DNA of 64,000 nucleotides, from positions 62,001 to 126,000 of the forward strand of contig NW_020170470.1 in NCBI RefSeq assembly GCF_000524195.1. Direction: 5' to 3'. Under the pieces are notes generated by a model that saw nothing but the letters and a program-made list of their open reading frames with translations, did no database searches and was not told the DNA's origin. Positions 11,201-23,860 of the stretch are shown here, piece by piece (within the stretch, counting starts at the first letter, position 1; each line of letters begins with the position of its first letter). The position numbers and the translations under genes were made by a program. Origin of the DNA: Echinococcus granulosus. Taxonomy: Eukaryota > Platyhelminthes > Cestoda > Cyclophyllidea > Taeniidae.

Positions 11201-14200
11201 GAAGTGCAGATGCACTTCCTGCTCATTCACTTTACTCGCATTATTTTGAAAATAATATCCTGATAAAGTGAATCTATATGCACACAGAGAATTATAAGGT
11301 GGCATAATATGATGAGCCTTTATCGCAGACAAGTTAGTGATACACTGGAAACCATGTGACTTGTACGAACTTTTAGTGGTATTAAGGCTGTCGCCTCAAC
11401 CTCTGCGTACTTGGACCCTTTTTCGGAATGAACGATTCGGAAGTAGGGCATTTGTAAGCATAAGTACTCATTTTTAAAGTGGCAATGCTTCCTTACACGG
11501 TCAAGTGTAACTTAATTGTAAACGCATAAATGGGAAACTGGGTGAAGATTTCACTGAAAATAGCTATTTACAATTGTTATTTGATCTTGGATAAACAGGA
11601 TCATTTCCCCTCTTAATATGAGAAGCATTAGCTCAAGAAGAAAGATGACTCACAAATGTCCCGTTTATTTAAGTTCATTTAAGAGCACTTTATAACGCTT
11701 ATTTTCTGATGTTAATAGCTGTCAAGCCCCCTAGTTGTTACCTTCTCCTCGAAGATATAAATTCGTTTCGTGTTTAGGTCTTCTAAGGACCTTATGATTA
11801 AATGTATGTTTTTGTGATATTTTTCAAGAATGATAACTCACTTTTGGTAGAACTCCAACTCCATAAACTATAAGTCTTAGCATTAATTAGCCTACTTGTT
11901 TAAAACTGATTAATTTTCCTCGAACTGAGATAATGTGCTATTAAACCAATTTCCCCTTTCGGAGTGTTAGTGGAGACAGGTTGCGTGACGGCCTGGACCG
12001 AGTGCATTTCCTTCCGGCTATTTGATATCATTATGTATCCTGACGACTCAACCTTGCTGTCCTCGTAGTGGTCGAAGCCGAGAGCTCTAATGAGGCTGCA
12101 ATGCCTCTGGCGTGAATACTAATAGCACCTCATTTCACGGAGTCGGAAGTCGATGTGTTCCCTGACAAGTGTGATGCCATGATAAACTCTATGGGATATA
12201 TGTCCTTCACTAGAAGGTCGGCAGATGCGTAGACTGTTTTGATCTTGCATGGTGAAAATTAGCTATGTTGCAATGAACAGATGGAAAAATAATGCATGAA
12301 TTTACCATAGCTATCGACACTGTTGAATCATCTTAAGGCTGAGGATAAAACATTTACTGGATATTTTAATAAATCTTTGGGATGCTTGGTTTTAATACAC
12401 ACATTACCACGTTGAGTTATGAATGACACGTCTCTACTTTGTTACAGATCCCATTGGGCTGGCGATTGCAAGACGCTGTTCAATTTTTGGCCTGCAAGTT
12501 ATCGTCCACGATCCAACTGTCTCGGAGGGCACATGCAGCGGCCTTGGCTTAGCACGATCCGAACATCTAGAAAGTTTACTACCTCTCTGCAACTTTATCT
12601 CCTTTCACAATTGGAAATTGGATACCTTAAATAACGAGGGCTACCAACTGAATATCACGAGTCAGCACCTCAATTTAATGCAGAAAGGTAAAGGTTATAT
12701 ATTATCGAAAATGGGCGAAATTATCTAAGTAAGCATGAACTTACTTGCAGAAGCGGACGAATTATAGTGGATTGTTAACCCATGCGATTCTGCTTAATCC
12801 AACTACCATGTCATAATAATACCATGTCACGACTGATCTCATGTTTGTCCAGATAAGGCACATCCTTTTTCAGACTTCGACACCTTTTGAGCACAATTAA
12901 ATGACCAACAGAGTGTCCCTTTTTAAATGAACCCTTCTCGCTGTATGAAATTCCATTGAGGCAGCTTATCTGACGCTAAGGTCAGCTTCATGATATTTTT
13001 TTGTGCAACGACTTGGACAAAATTATTGTGGATGCGTATGAATTGTACTTTGCTGCTGGCATGATGAAGTTATTGCTTGGACGCGGGTCATGTTCTTTGA
13101 CGGTGGTCCTAACACATGAAATGCATTCAACCAAAGTTCTCCTTGCTTTGGCATGAATGGTTTGTGCCTAATTTTGCCTTTTTGAAAAATCAAGAGCACA
13201 ATTATTTGCAGCGCCTTAAAACTAGGGTTTAATGATAACCCATGGCCATCTTTGTGTCGTCTTTAATCAACCCTCAAGCTTTTCCACTAGTTGGCTTTGA
13301 TGTTTTAATGGGAATTCAATTACGCCTTCCCCAAACACATCATCACTTACTTGAATTGAAGGAGAGAATTTAAAATTAGAAGATGAATATACCTACGCAA
13401 AGCTTTTTTTCTTAAGATGCAAGTATATTTTGCTCAACCAACCGTGTGAGCTTCGACATTTTGGCTCTCGCAAGAAGCCTCGGACAGAGCCACATTAAAA
13501 GTGTAGCTCTTACAAAGGAGCAAATCGCTGAGCTGATGTCCTGTCGCTTGGCCGTCACAGGTACTCACTTTCTTGCATTATGCCCATAACTGTCTGCCGC
13601 AGTGCCACAATAATAAACAAGCGTAAGACTGTTATGATCAAATATGTGTCAGTAATGAATTAACTCTATGTTAATTCATTATGTGCTAAGTGTTTGAACC
13701 CTATCTTCATAGCAATGCGTGGGTGCATATCGGTCCGATGCTTTACAAATCAACTTGATCTACCTCAAAACTAGAAGTAGATAGTGGACTGACGTTTAAA
13801 TGTATGCATTAATCTGAGCTCATCTTTATTTGATAAACATTTGATAACTACCTCAATTTCGTAAGTCGACTTCCTAAAATTACTCAACCTTTGAACTATT
13901 TCATAACCAATCGAGTGCACGAAATAATATTTAAATAGAAGGCACCTGATAGAAATTGTCAACTTTCCACTGACTCAAAAGTTGTCAAAGTATCTCCAGT
14001 AATTTCTTTGATGGTGACCATTCCATGGATCATGGAGTGTAATTTGAGGATTCATCAAGTAGATATGGGCCCCTTATATGTCTCACCTCATTGATGCAGT
14101 GCCACACATGCAATTACTCTCGTTAAAGTTGTAGCTTTTTTAATTGAAGAGTATTTACGTGAATTTATTTTACAATCCCCATTCTTTGATAATTATTTTA

Positions 14201-14768
14201 GGTGGCTCTAAAGGAATGCCTAATGTTTTTGCGATTAGTCTTCCAAAATTGCTGTCGGAAGAATCTTTCATTAGTCACCGTCGAAGAGTTGCGAACTTCG
14301 TGACAGGCTTTCTGTGCGGTATGGGAGAGCCCCGTCTCACTCAATCAATTCATTCTTCTGTACATAAGCCCATTTCATCTAACCGACGAGAACAATTTGT
14401 TGTGAGTGACTCGAGCAGTCCCGCGGAACAGAACACTGAAATCGACTTAAATGCATTAAATTCTAGTAGTAAGTTTAATTTGCCTCTTGAAATAATCATT
14501 GAAGTTGCGATGACTCACTCAAGTTTCCATCGAACCAAATCATTCCAACATTGATTTTCCAGAAAAAAAAGGTCTGCCTTTAGGAATGCCAACTGCGAGT
14601 TCAATGAGTGGATTTGACGCAATTAACCCTAATGAAGAGTGTAAACCTTTTACAGTTCTGTCTTTAGGCATTGAACCGCAATGCTTTCACTGCAACAGCG
14701 TGGCGTTTTCGATTGATACACTGCTTACTTCATCATTTGGTTCCAAACCGCGTGTACCCTTCGCATAG
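8218..14768 (+). CDS. THAP zinc finger fused to a degenerate CtBP-type dehydrogenase domain
   Basis: There are nine coding exons: 8218-8376, 9019-9517, 9898-10037, 10423-10573, 10978-11172, 12448-12687, 13417-13560, 14202-14468 and 14563-14768. All junctions are GT-AG and in phase; the total is 2001 bp, 666 aa. Residues 1 to about 80 form a C2CH THAP domain: C5-x4-C10, W39, then C57-x2-H60-F, followed by GDIPVADPAVDPP. Residues of about 85-215 form a low-complexity Pro/Ser/Thr linker. Residues of about 225-550 align in order with CtBP co-repressors: AVIIFYDMDLYDKE, DIDTTADIIFSKILQ, LRGRMLGLVGL, then IFGLQVIVHDPTVSEG, LGLARSEHLESLLPLCN, and SFDILALARSL. Key D-2-hydroxyacid dehydrogenase features are changed: GxGxxG reads GLDPIG (380-385, spanning a splice junction), the NTARGG arginine position is Asn/Arg shifted (STNRVS, 468-473), and the TPHAAW histidine position reads SLPKLL (522-527). 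Known family fact: C. elegans CTBP-1 also carries an N-terminal THAP domain. I infer a DNA-binding co-repressor with little or no enzymatic activity. Introns up to 1.3 kb hold nothing I recognise. Confidence 0.9.
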
Positions 14769-17475
14769 CCATCGATAACTTTTTGCTGAAGAAAGGAAGA
14801 AGTACTTCGCCACCATTTACTAATACACCTCACTCGTGCGATGCTCTATTCGTTAAATTTTCCTTCAACTACTCCTCAATGGATTTAATTTTCGCCTTAC
14901 CACTTGCATTTCCAGTTTTCATTTCAATTTCATTATTAAAGCCCCAGCGGCTGCATTCGACCGGCCCAACACCACTCAATGTCGTGTTTCGAGCAGTAAA
15001 GGCAAAATATAATCCCATGGATGCTAATTTACTACCATAAGGAACCAGGGGAAATTTGCTTGCACTTTGTAAGGGATTGTGATAAAAGCTGACAGCTGAA
15101 CACATTTCCTATTTATTCTACGTTGGGTGATCTAACAAATTCAACATTTTCTAGTTGAAGGCAAACAGTTTGACAACCTTCTTCAGACGAGGCAACAAAA
15201 ATTATCCCAAGTATAACCTGCAGTCCATTTAGCCTGGGGAAGTTTGGACATACTGCGGTTTGTTGGAGAAACTGAATCAAAGAGATTCGGTAGTTCATGA
15301 TATTTATAATTCCTCCCTTGCTGCCTTCGCGGTGTAGATAAAGGATACATACAAAGCAGTTTAAAATTGGTCACCCGTCTTGCCGGTAATTTTGTGCGTG
15401 TGAACACCACATATGGACGGTTTGAGTACTGTGTTATGCTACATGCGGACACTAATGCACCAACCATTCCCCACACCCGTTCTCCGCTCGCAATGTACCA
15501 ACGGAATCGGAATGCCTTTGCCCTCAGGACACGGGGAGGGGAGCAACCAGGTTTTTAAGTAGTCTTGAGAGTGTTCCATTCGGATCTTTAGCACTTAAAG
15601 GAGTAAAGAGCGCAAATAAGGAACAATATCCTATCATTAATGGAGAAATGCAGTGCAAATCTTGGTTTCACACATCTCTTACTCTTTATAGCACAACTCT
15701 TGTAAAATATGGGATAAGTTACTCAGAGTTGAACCAGTAAGGTTACATAAAATTGATATAAAATATCAGAACTTCAAACAGTTAAAAAATTGCCATTACA
15801 TCGGACAGAAATTTGGGGATTTGGGTATCATAAGGCCAACCATAAGCAAAGTTTGCGTACTCAATACGGATTAAGAAATATTGTAAGCCAATCATAAGCA
15901 ATTCGAATTTGGCTCCGTGGTAGACCAAATCGACCTCGATGTCTGCCATGGTCTCCAGACCAAAAAACATACTATCATTTACATACTTTTAACTTCCAAA
16001 CAAAATGTATAGATATTCTAATTAACAGTATGATTGCGTGCACACAGTATCTAGTCCGTACCGACTTTTCCAAAATCGGTCCCTTCATACATCTTATATA
16101 GCTAGTATTTCTTTCGTTTCTCGGAAATCAGAGATACCTTAGCCTGGGCAATACATTTAAATGGAGACCTGAAAGAATAGGCGGTGTGGCGGTATTTATG
16201 CCTGTTGCCTGAACTGATCCATCTCAACAAATGCTAGACCGGCTGCCAAAATAATAGTTCAACCCTCTGTCCCACAGCATAGCCTACGGACAAGAACAAT
16301 CAAACACTTTGGGCTTGATACTTCAATTGTGGCCGATTAGAATTGAAAACGTATGTCATAACTACCTCAGCACAAAGACTTGGGATCATCAATTCCATCA
16401 GACACTTCCCAAAATGGCGAAAGTCAAACTCAGCAGCAGACAAGCTTCAGCTACTTGACGATACGAAATTTTACCAACGAGGCAACCTCCAAGCACCAGT
16501 CATTGAAATCCGCCACGACCCAGGTACAGGGGCATAATCAAAGATCGTCCGCTCACCATTACAAACTTTGGAAGCCTCATCTACCAGCGACCCCAAAAGC
16601 ACCCTACCTCTGCCTTAATTCACAACACTTGCCACATGAAGTCGAAGTGGCCATCTGTAAAGCCACCTGATTTAATCAAATCGCAGCTTGAACAAAAAAC
16701 AGCTTTTAAATAACAAAACAGCCGTGTGCTTTGGTCCAGAAGTAGATCGCTCCATGTACCTCCAAGAATTTAGCCGTGCAAAACTGTCTATGGCTGAATA
16801 GCTGTTAGTGGGCGCATTGAACAACAATCTACAGGTATGAATATTCGTTTGATGCCTGATTATGAGTGGAGCTAAAATCCTTCGGTAAGGTAAAGAGCAA
16901 GAATTAATGTCTTAAAATGGTATTTTATACAATAAAAAGTATTCACTATAGCAACGGTTGGCACATCTACTCTTCCGAGAACTTCCGGCGGAGATTTGAT
17001 GCTAAAAAGAGCGCGAAAATGTGTAAAAGTCAGGTGGTAACATAACTCATACAACCTAACATTATGATCCAGCAAATGGTTGTCAGCTAAAATGAAACAA
17101 ACTGAAAATGAAACCTGAGAGACCTTCCAGGTTTAAAATGAAGTAACATGCACAAAAATAATGAGTAAATTAAAAAAAGAGGTAAATGAAAGTCTACGTA
17201 CAATGATCAGTATGCAACATCTACGTGTAGCCAATAAATAGATCAATATATCAGAAAGCAAAGAAATACTTTCTACTTACATTCTCAAACAAGAAAGAAA
17301 ACTAAAACTCCAATAAAAGGCCAGGTTTTACAAGTAGGGCCATTGATTTAGTCAATTTAATATCTCGTTTGAGATTCCCATATACCTGCACTTATATGCA
17401 ACAGGAGAATTTGATAAATTACATTGAATATGTAATTATGCTAGCTATACATAATGGCACACATTACGGTATATC
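14769..17475. other. Intergenic region between convergent THAP-CtBP and TAF9 genes
   Basis: Short open frames around 15.2-15.6 kb and 16.3-16.7 kb have no start, splice or family support. They read like decayed repeat sequence (for example a KIVRSP..SLIYQRPQKHP run broken by stops). The 3' UTRs of both flanking genes must lie here. Confidence 0.5.
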
Positions 17476-18491
17476 TCAAATACATGGGTAGATTGAGAGT
17501 AATCTACAATAAAAAGTCGAGCAACTAGTCATAAGTGGATTACAAAATGGAAACGCCTTCCCAAATTCAATAGAACGGATCATCATAACAAAGCAAAAGA
17601 GTTTTGATAGCCTTATATCTGTCTGTTTCAAAAGACCAAGGCATATTCTATGCATAAAACAGAAGACCTCACTGTTGCTAGCGGAATTCGGAGTGGTATT
17701 ACACACCAGTGCGTGCCCTGGTTGTGCAAATGTGGAGGACTGCACGCGAATGAGGGAAGCTGACGCATTTCCGGGTGTGATTACATGAATTCCAGATCCC
17801 GGCAAGTCAGATATCGAACCCGAATTAGTGGAAGATGTGGGCATCACGGTTGCGAGCTGACCCTGCGGGTTGCTGCCGGGAGCATTTGAAACACGATAAA
17901 CAGCTAGTCCACCAGAACTAGCGCTCGTATTGCTAGGAAGCACAATTCTGGAGGACACATTCATAGAGCCAGACACATTCGTGAACTAGAACATGAAGGC
18001 AAACCATAAATAGAGCCGTCTATGAAAATTCATGTTGCACGAAGACTCACAGTCGCACTTGCACCGGTATTGGAGGTAATGCAATAGTTTGGTGCCGTGA
18101 TCGTGTACTTCTCTGGGGCTAACTTTAATCCCGGCCCAGATTTAATTGAGGGAAGTGTCTGGGAGTTTATTTTTTCGGCATATTCGAGAAGTTGCGCCCT
18201 GTGAAGCGGCGCAAGCATAACGTTTTCCATCTTATTTTCAACGGCCAAATCTAGATCCTTCTCAGCAACTTGTGATCTCCCGGCATACAGCGCATTATAT
18301 TTAGCATCGACAAGTATTTCACCAGTGTATTCTGAAATTTGTTAAGGTAAATAACGGTCACTTGAAATAATATCCAGCACATGATTGTACACATCTTCTG
18401 GCAAACCAACTAAATTAAAATCCTCAAAAATTGACTTGATTACGCTCAAGACCGACAGCTGATCCTCGGGACGCTGTTCGGATCCGTCCAT
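17476..18491 (-). CDS. TAF9: TAF9-like TFIID/SAGA subunit
   Basis: TAF9 is a histone-fold subunit of TFIID and SAGA that pairs with TAF6. There are three minus-strand exons: 18362-18491, 18051-18331 and 17476-17985. All junctions are in phase; the predicted length is 306 aa, against 264 in human. The start ATG is MDGSEQRPEDQL. Residues of about 10-85 form the histone fold (VIKSIFEDFNLVGLPEDVYN, ending AEKDLDLAVENKME). After it comes the diagnostic TAF9 motif, QTLPSIKSGPGLKLAPEKYTITAPNY, matching human TPLPLIKP..GPRLPPDRYCLTAPNY. The C-terminal third is Ser/Gly/Thr/Asn-rich and poorly conserved, as in other TAF9 proteins. Intron 1 is only 30 bp. The last about 55 residues turn hydrophobic and Cys-rich, so the true 3' end may involve another splice (a gtcttc donor follows ..SNSE). 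The C-terminus is uncertain. Confidence 0.9.
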
Positions 18492-18510
18492 AGCGACACA
18501 CACGATATTA

Positions 18511-18530
18511 GGGCGGGCGCGATTGGATAT
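18511..18530 (-). promoter_or_regulatory. Candidate TAF9 proximal promoter
   Basis: About 20-35 bp upstream of the TAF9 ATG, a GC-rich block (gggcgggcgcgattgg on the plus strand) combines an Sp1-like box with a CCAAT box (attgg at 18522-18526, i.e. ccaat on the gene's own strand). It is close to the ATG, implying a very short 5' UTR. Confidence 0.35.
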
Positions 18531-20635
18531 GATCAGAAATTAATCGAAGCGATACACTTTCAAAATTATAGACACCTAAGTTAGGTAACAACCACGTGGG
18601 TTTTCGCAATTTTCGGTTGAGTTCATTTAAAAATTGTAAATACGTGCTATTTTTGTGCAAACGTATACTCTACAAAATTGATTTGGCTCTTTCATTGTTT
18701 AATAGTAGTGGATTTTTACCATAACGACCTCATAAAGTAAAAAAGCTGAAAGATTTGTAATTTTTAAAGCAGGAACCCTTAGATACTACTTGAGTTAGTG
18801 CTCGAGGTTTGCTTTTGTACTTGACATATTTGGGCAATCCTGTCGCCAGCATAATCACTTGGATCATCTAGCGACCCTGACTCTAATTTCCCCAAGACCA
18901 TGTAAAAGAGGCATTTTGCGTAGTTAACAGTATAAGTGAAGATTTTACGATGTCTTTTTAACTCCTATTGTAAATCTGATTGATTGATTGCTGGCTTTTT
19001 ATATAAACCAGACCTGCAAACCAATGTAAACACATGACAGCAAGTTTTTGCTAAAAACGAAGCTCTGTAATTGCTGTGCCTTAACATCCCGTGTCTACCC
19101 TTTAGTCACACGAAAACAGTAGTATGAACGAATATACAACACTAACGCGTAGATAGGCAGATCACCAGTATGACCTGCGGGCTACGAGGTAGAATGAGGG
19201 TACCAACCGCAGTGAATGAAGTCTCCTCGTAGTTAAACACAGCCAAACAGAACACCTAGTCACTGTAGCGCTTTAAGTCTCCATGTAGTGTAGTTTTTGG
19301 ATAATACAGATATCAAACTTCCTAATTTGGCTAAAAATATCCTTCTTTAGTTAAAAACAAACAAACTTGGTCTTTTAAGATTTTGAATTCAGATTTTCAG
19401 GTACTTCCATCGTTTCTTTAATCGCTAGGCTTATTTTCAGGGACCCCGAGAAGACATATCTACTGGTTAACGACAGCAGAAACCATCACTATTTGTAGTA
19501 CACGTCCGATTCCCTTCTTTATGATTGGCAAGTGATTCACGATATTACTGCTTACTCCCCCTCTCTCTTGGAGCCCTTACGGGCATAGATTAAAGCAGTG
19601 CGATTGCTATGTGGTAGGATCTTTTGAATCCGTTACAGGTAATGCAAATGCGGAAGAAGTCAGTCATGTTCTGTGTAGCATAAATCACGGGTGGGTGCCT
19701 GGAGATCACCCGCAACTTTTGCTTGCCTCGTCTAGCACTTTCTTTTCTCATTTGTAGCCTAACCGCTTGTATGAGACTTGAAGAACTGCTTGCACTTGTG
19801 AATTTGATACTGGTAAACGAATAGGTGCTCCAGTCTGATCTTGCTGATGATTGTACTTCATTCTCTAATAACAATTTTGACCGCTCCTGCCACGCAGCTA
19901 ATCTGCCCGATGACAAGATCTTCTTTGCTGCTAGTCTGTAAGAGAATGCAAGAAACCTTTCGTACACCACAGCTGTGTTGCTCCACTTGCATTTACCAGA
20001 GTCATCCAGGGAGATGTCTTTTACCAGTTTTTACTGAATCTGATCACCTAGATTAAAGTATTTGAGTCACTACTGTACTGCAGTTTTTATACCAAAGGGT
20101 TACTAACAGATCTATGTCCTTTGTTGTTTTCAACCATTTAAAATACTGCTAGTCTCTTAAATGAATCTCCTTACTATCAGGTAATGTCTGATTATTGAAT
20201 AATAACAAAATATCTCGCTGGATAGCACTGTACGCCAGTGTGCCAAATACAATGCCCTAACTACAGCTGTATTAATGGCGACAATGTCCAAATTTAATCA
20301 AGAAGTATCTGATCCGAGCTGGGGAGGTGTTAGAGTCGGTGCAGAGTGAAGCGTCTGCCTTGGTGTTTAGAACGCTTTGTCATGCCCCTTCTCGCATTTA
20401 TGGTTCACTTTGAACAGCTTTTCCATTAACTTGTACAACTATTTTGTGTCTTAAATCAATTCATCAAAAACGGCTGTAGTAGCGCACTAGGCCTAGAAGT
20501 TTGCAGAATTCTGGCTGATTTGCTGATTTTGGCCAGGTCTCAACTTACCGTGCCAGGACTTCTGTCACTGCCATTACATTTGAAGAGACAGCATACTTCA
20601 AAATGTCGCCTAGTTTCGCAAGAACTGGCATTTTC
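18531..20635. other. Intergenic region left of the assembly gap
   Basis: This is AT-rich DNA. A 126-codon open frame on the minus strand (19590-19970) contains Ser-rich and Lys/Arg-rich segments but has no recognisable domain, promoter or splice support. I see nothing else. Confidence 0.5.
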
Positions 20636-20735
20636 NNNNNNNNNNNNNNNNNNNNNNNNNNNNNNNNNNNNNNNNNNNNNNNNNNNNNNNNNNNNNNNNN
20701 NNNNNNNNNNNNNNNNNNNNNNNNNNNNNNNNNNN
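20636..20735. other. Assembly gap (100 N)
   Basis: This is a run of exactly 100 undetermined bases, the usual placeholder for a scaffold gap of unknown size. Real sequence, possibly including ENSA 5' exon(s), may be missing here. Confidence 0.98.
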
Positions 20736-20739
20736 CAGA

Positions 20740-23250
20740 TTCGGTAACAAACCTGCTTCTTGTGGACAAACCAACACCAATTTAGGGACAGAAATAAGTT
20801 TATGAATATCTTTATTGAAACTGCATATGTCGTCAGGGTATACTTTGACTGTTTCAGTAATAATTAAATTCAGGATGCTGCCATCAGCCGTTGAAAAACG
20901 GCTGCTGCGTTGCAGGATTTAAAGGGGATGGTCTACGTTCCATGAAGACTGATGGGTAGTAATAAATTTAACCTTTGATTTGTTCGCTTTAGACATCGTC
21001 AGTTCCCGGATTTTGCGTATTATACGAAAAACTACTTGGATCAATATAGAGAGTCAAACGGACTATTGGTACGCAGTTAGGGAAGAGCTCTTTCTTGTCA
21101 TTGACTCTCATTCCTAATTGTTGGCATGCAACCAAGGGTTTTCTTTCTTCCTCTTCACTGGGGCGATGGGTGAAGCTAGTGGGGATCTAGAAGGTTTTAC
21201 GACTTCGCCCCTGGGTCTCTCGTCATTCTTGTTATTCATCCCTTCCAGCAGTGAAGACAGTATGCTCCTCGATGTCTGCCAGGTGGACCTGACCTCGTCA
21301 GTATTTACCATACACTTGATTGTGCTTTTCCTTTAAAGCTTAGAATTCTTCCACTTGCAGCTGTCGGTTTTCTTGCTAAACGGTTTCAACGTCCTGCTCG
21401 GAGTGTCACCAACCAGAGTATTCGTTCATAGTGCTTTGACCTTTTCCAACCATTCCTGGCAAGACGGAATCTTTGGAATCTCAGGTGTAGTAGGCAAAAA
21501 CACGAATTTTCATGGGCATGGGGAAAAACCTAGTCATTTGATGTGTTAATGTGCCCGTGGTTTTTGATAATTCTTTGCACTTATTCAGCAACGGGTGAGT
21601 TGTTATGCAGGTTTTCAATCAAAACTGGTTGTTTTGGCCTTTGGTTTTTGATTCCACAATCCTCGATCCATTTTTGAGCAAGTTGAGTATACCGCGTTCA
21701 TCGAAATTTTGTACTAAGATTTCATTGGATAGAAATGTGTATTTAGTCGTTATTTTAAGCAGTGTGTAGCACACGTTGAAGTTATGTCTGCTTCAGATGT
21801 CAAAGCATCGGTGGTATGTTCGACGTGGAAGACATCTTTTTTAGACGTCACAGGAGGAGCAGGAATCTGAATTAAAAGCTAAGTATCCTGGTTTAGCCCA
21901 AAGGGGTGCCGCCTCAATGCTCTTACAGAAGAGGCTCAATCGAGGTGTGAGTACCGTCAGTAGTGACCTGCTGGTTTTTGTCGCTGAAAAGATGTATTTT
22001 TTCTATTCGTAACTTTCACTCAGTTGGTAGCCTTTGACGTTCTTGTAGCAACACTTTTTGATGGCCATGGGTCGTTAACGCGAAAAAGTGCTTGGTCCGA
22101 TGTGAAGTTTTTAGAATATCCCATATTTCATGCTGTTCTATGGAAGAATACGAAACAGTTCTTGTCGTTTTTACCCAAAAAGACTATCTTGTATGTTTTC
22201 TATGTGGCAAACTCAAATAGACCTTTCACCTCCAACTGTACTATCCTCGTGTACAGAGAGGAAATCAAAGACAGTTTCATCTTTTATTTTCGATAATTTG
22301 TCTAAGGTATTTGGTTAAAGAAGGAACAACTTGGCTCTTTATGCTTTGCATTCCCCTATCTGCCTAGCTTATGAATAGAAATTTGGCTTTCAGGGATATT
22401 CTTTAACGCTAACCTTAAAGATTGGAATAATAACATTAGCATCGCTCATGTAACGTAACCCGTCAGGAAGTGTTCTCCACTGTTAGCTCTGGGAAATCTA
22501 TGCAACGTTTAGCAATGCTTGTTCATGCATTGAACATGCCAATCAGAGGCAAAACTCGGGTTTTATACAACCAATATATTTTCAATTTGAAACATTTTAG
22601 CAAGCTCTCCAAACTATTCGGTTGCTTTGGTCACGATATTAAAGACATTAGGTTCAACCTATGTCTTAGCAACTTATGGTGTTACATTTTCAGACATGCC
22701 ACAGTAGCTGGTTTGTTCGATTTTGTGATGTGTTAAGTTATTCGGCATGTTACCGTGGTGTGTCACGTCATTTAGTCACCCTCATCCTATAAAAGGCTTA
22801 CTTCTTCGAACTCATTTACGATTATTAGTAACTGGAACTCAATTTTAGGTTTAGTCACTTGACCAATTTGTGCAGTCAGTTTCTGAGTGGTCTAACCATT
22901 AATTCTTCCATCTGAATCACATTTTCAGCAGGTAACATCATGAGGTTGTCTTAGAGCCTACTGACCCTTATCGTTAGCCTCCCCTCTGGTACCGTATCGT
23001 GATTATCAGAGGGTATGCCACAGTTATTACCATCCCAAATCTTACCCATGGCCTTATTTCTAACACTGTTTAACGCTTCCATGGAGCATATATCCCATAA
23101 ATTCCAACATTTGACGTCATCGATAACGCGTAATTTAGGTTTTACTACGTTTGAAATAGTTTTCTTGGAGCTTTTAAATGTGAAGGCAAAAGTTTGTTGT
23201 AGCGTACCTCCTCGTGCAAGTCTGCTCCATCATATCTCGGTGATTTAAAC
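20740..23250 (-). pseudogene. Decayed coding-like tract, unidentified
   Basis: On the minus strand, successive stretches read like protein but are broken by stops and frame changes. Examples are a KPKLRVIDDVKCWNLWD segment near 23.1 kb, VEPNVFNIVTKATE..FGELAKMF near 22.65 kb, DETVFDFLSVHEDSTVGGER near 22.25 kb, QENRQLQVEEF near 21.4 kb, and VRSTWQTSRSILSSLLEGMN near 21.25 kb. No splice sites explain the breaks. I do not recognise the family. It may be an old retrocopy or a transposon ORF, and chance open frames are also possible. Confidence 0.25.
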
Positions 23251-23860
23251 GAGAATCATTAGTACCTGTTCATTGTGCATAACTTGTTAGCACGATTATA
23301 ATTAGCAGTTTTATGTATTTGCAACTCTCTCGAGATATGGGAATTAGGCGATTTCTCCCACTAGGGAGCTGTGCGCTTTATGCTATCGTCATTGAGCCGT
23401 CAAAGTGGAAATTCAATCTGATTTCCCTGGACTTATTTGCAGTTATTTAAATCACTATTTGGTTATTCTTAGTCTACCTCGTGGAGTCTCGCAGTCCCAC
23501 CACTTTTTGTGGCGTTACCTTCGTAAACTTAATTGCAATTAGCTAAAATGCCATAGTCAATTTTTGGAGTTAACTAAGCGTTTTTTTACGAATGCACAAA
23601 CCATTTGCATTGGTTCAACCTCGTTACTTAATTTTTTAAGTATGTGGCAAGATTCGCCTTTTTTAAATAATTGATCGTCTCTACAAAAGTCTGGAGCTTG
23701 TGTTGTAATCATGAGCCAAATCCAGTTTGGACTATGTTAAAGTAAATCTCGTTTAAACAAGTGGAGCAATACCAAATGTCCAGCGGCTTTAAACTATTCC
23801 ATTTTTGGGTAACGTGTTTTTCTTGGGTCAGTATCCATCTCAACTTTTTGCATATTCCAG

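Noticed and set aside
16343..16670. Two overlapping plus-strand frames (64 and 96 codons)
   Set aside because: Polar, low-information products broken by stops. They look like an old repeat and not a gene.
19590..19970. 126-codon minus-strand open frame
   Set aside because: No domain recognised, no promoter, no splice evidence; kept only as a remark in the intergenic entry.
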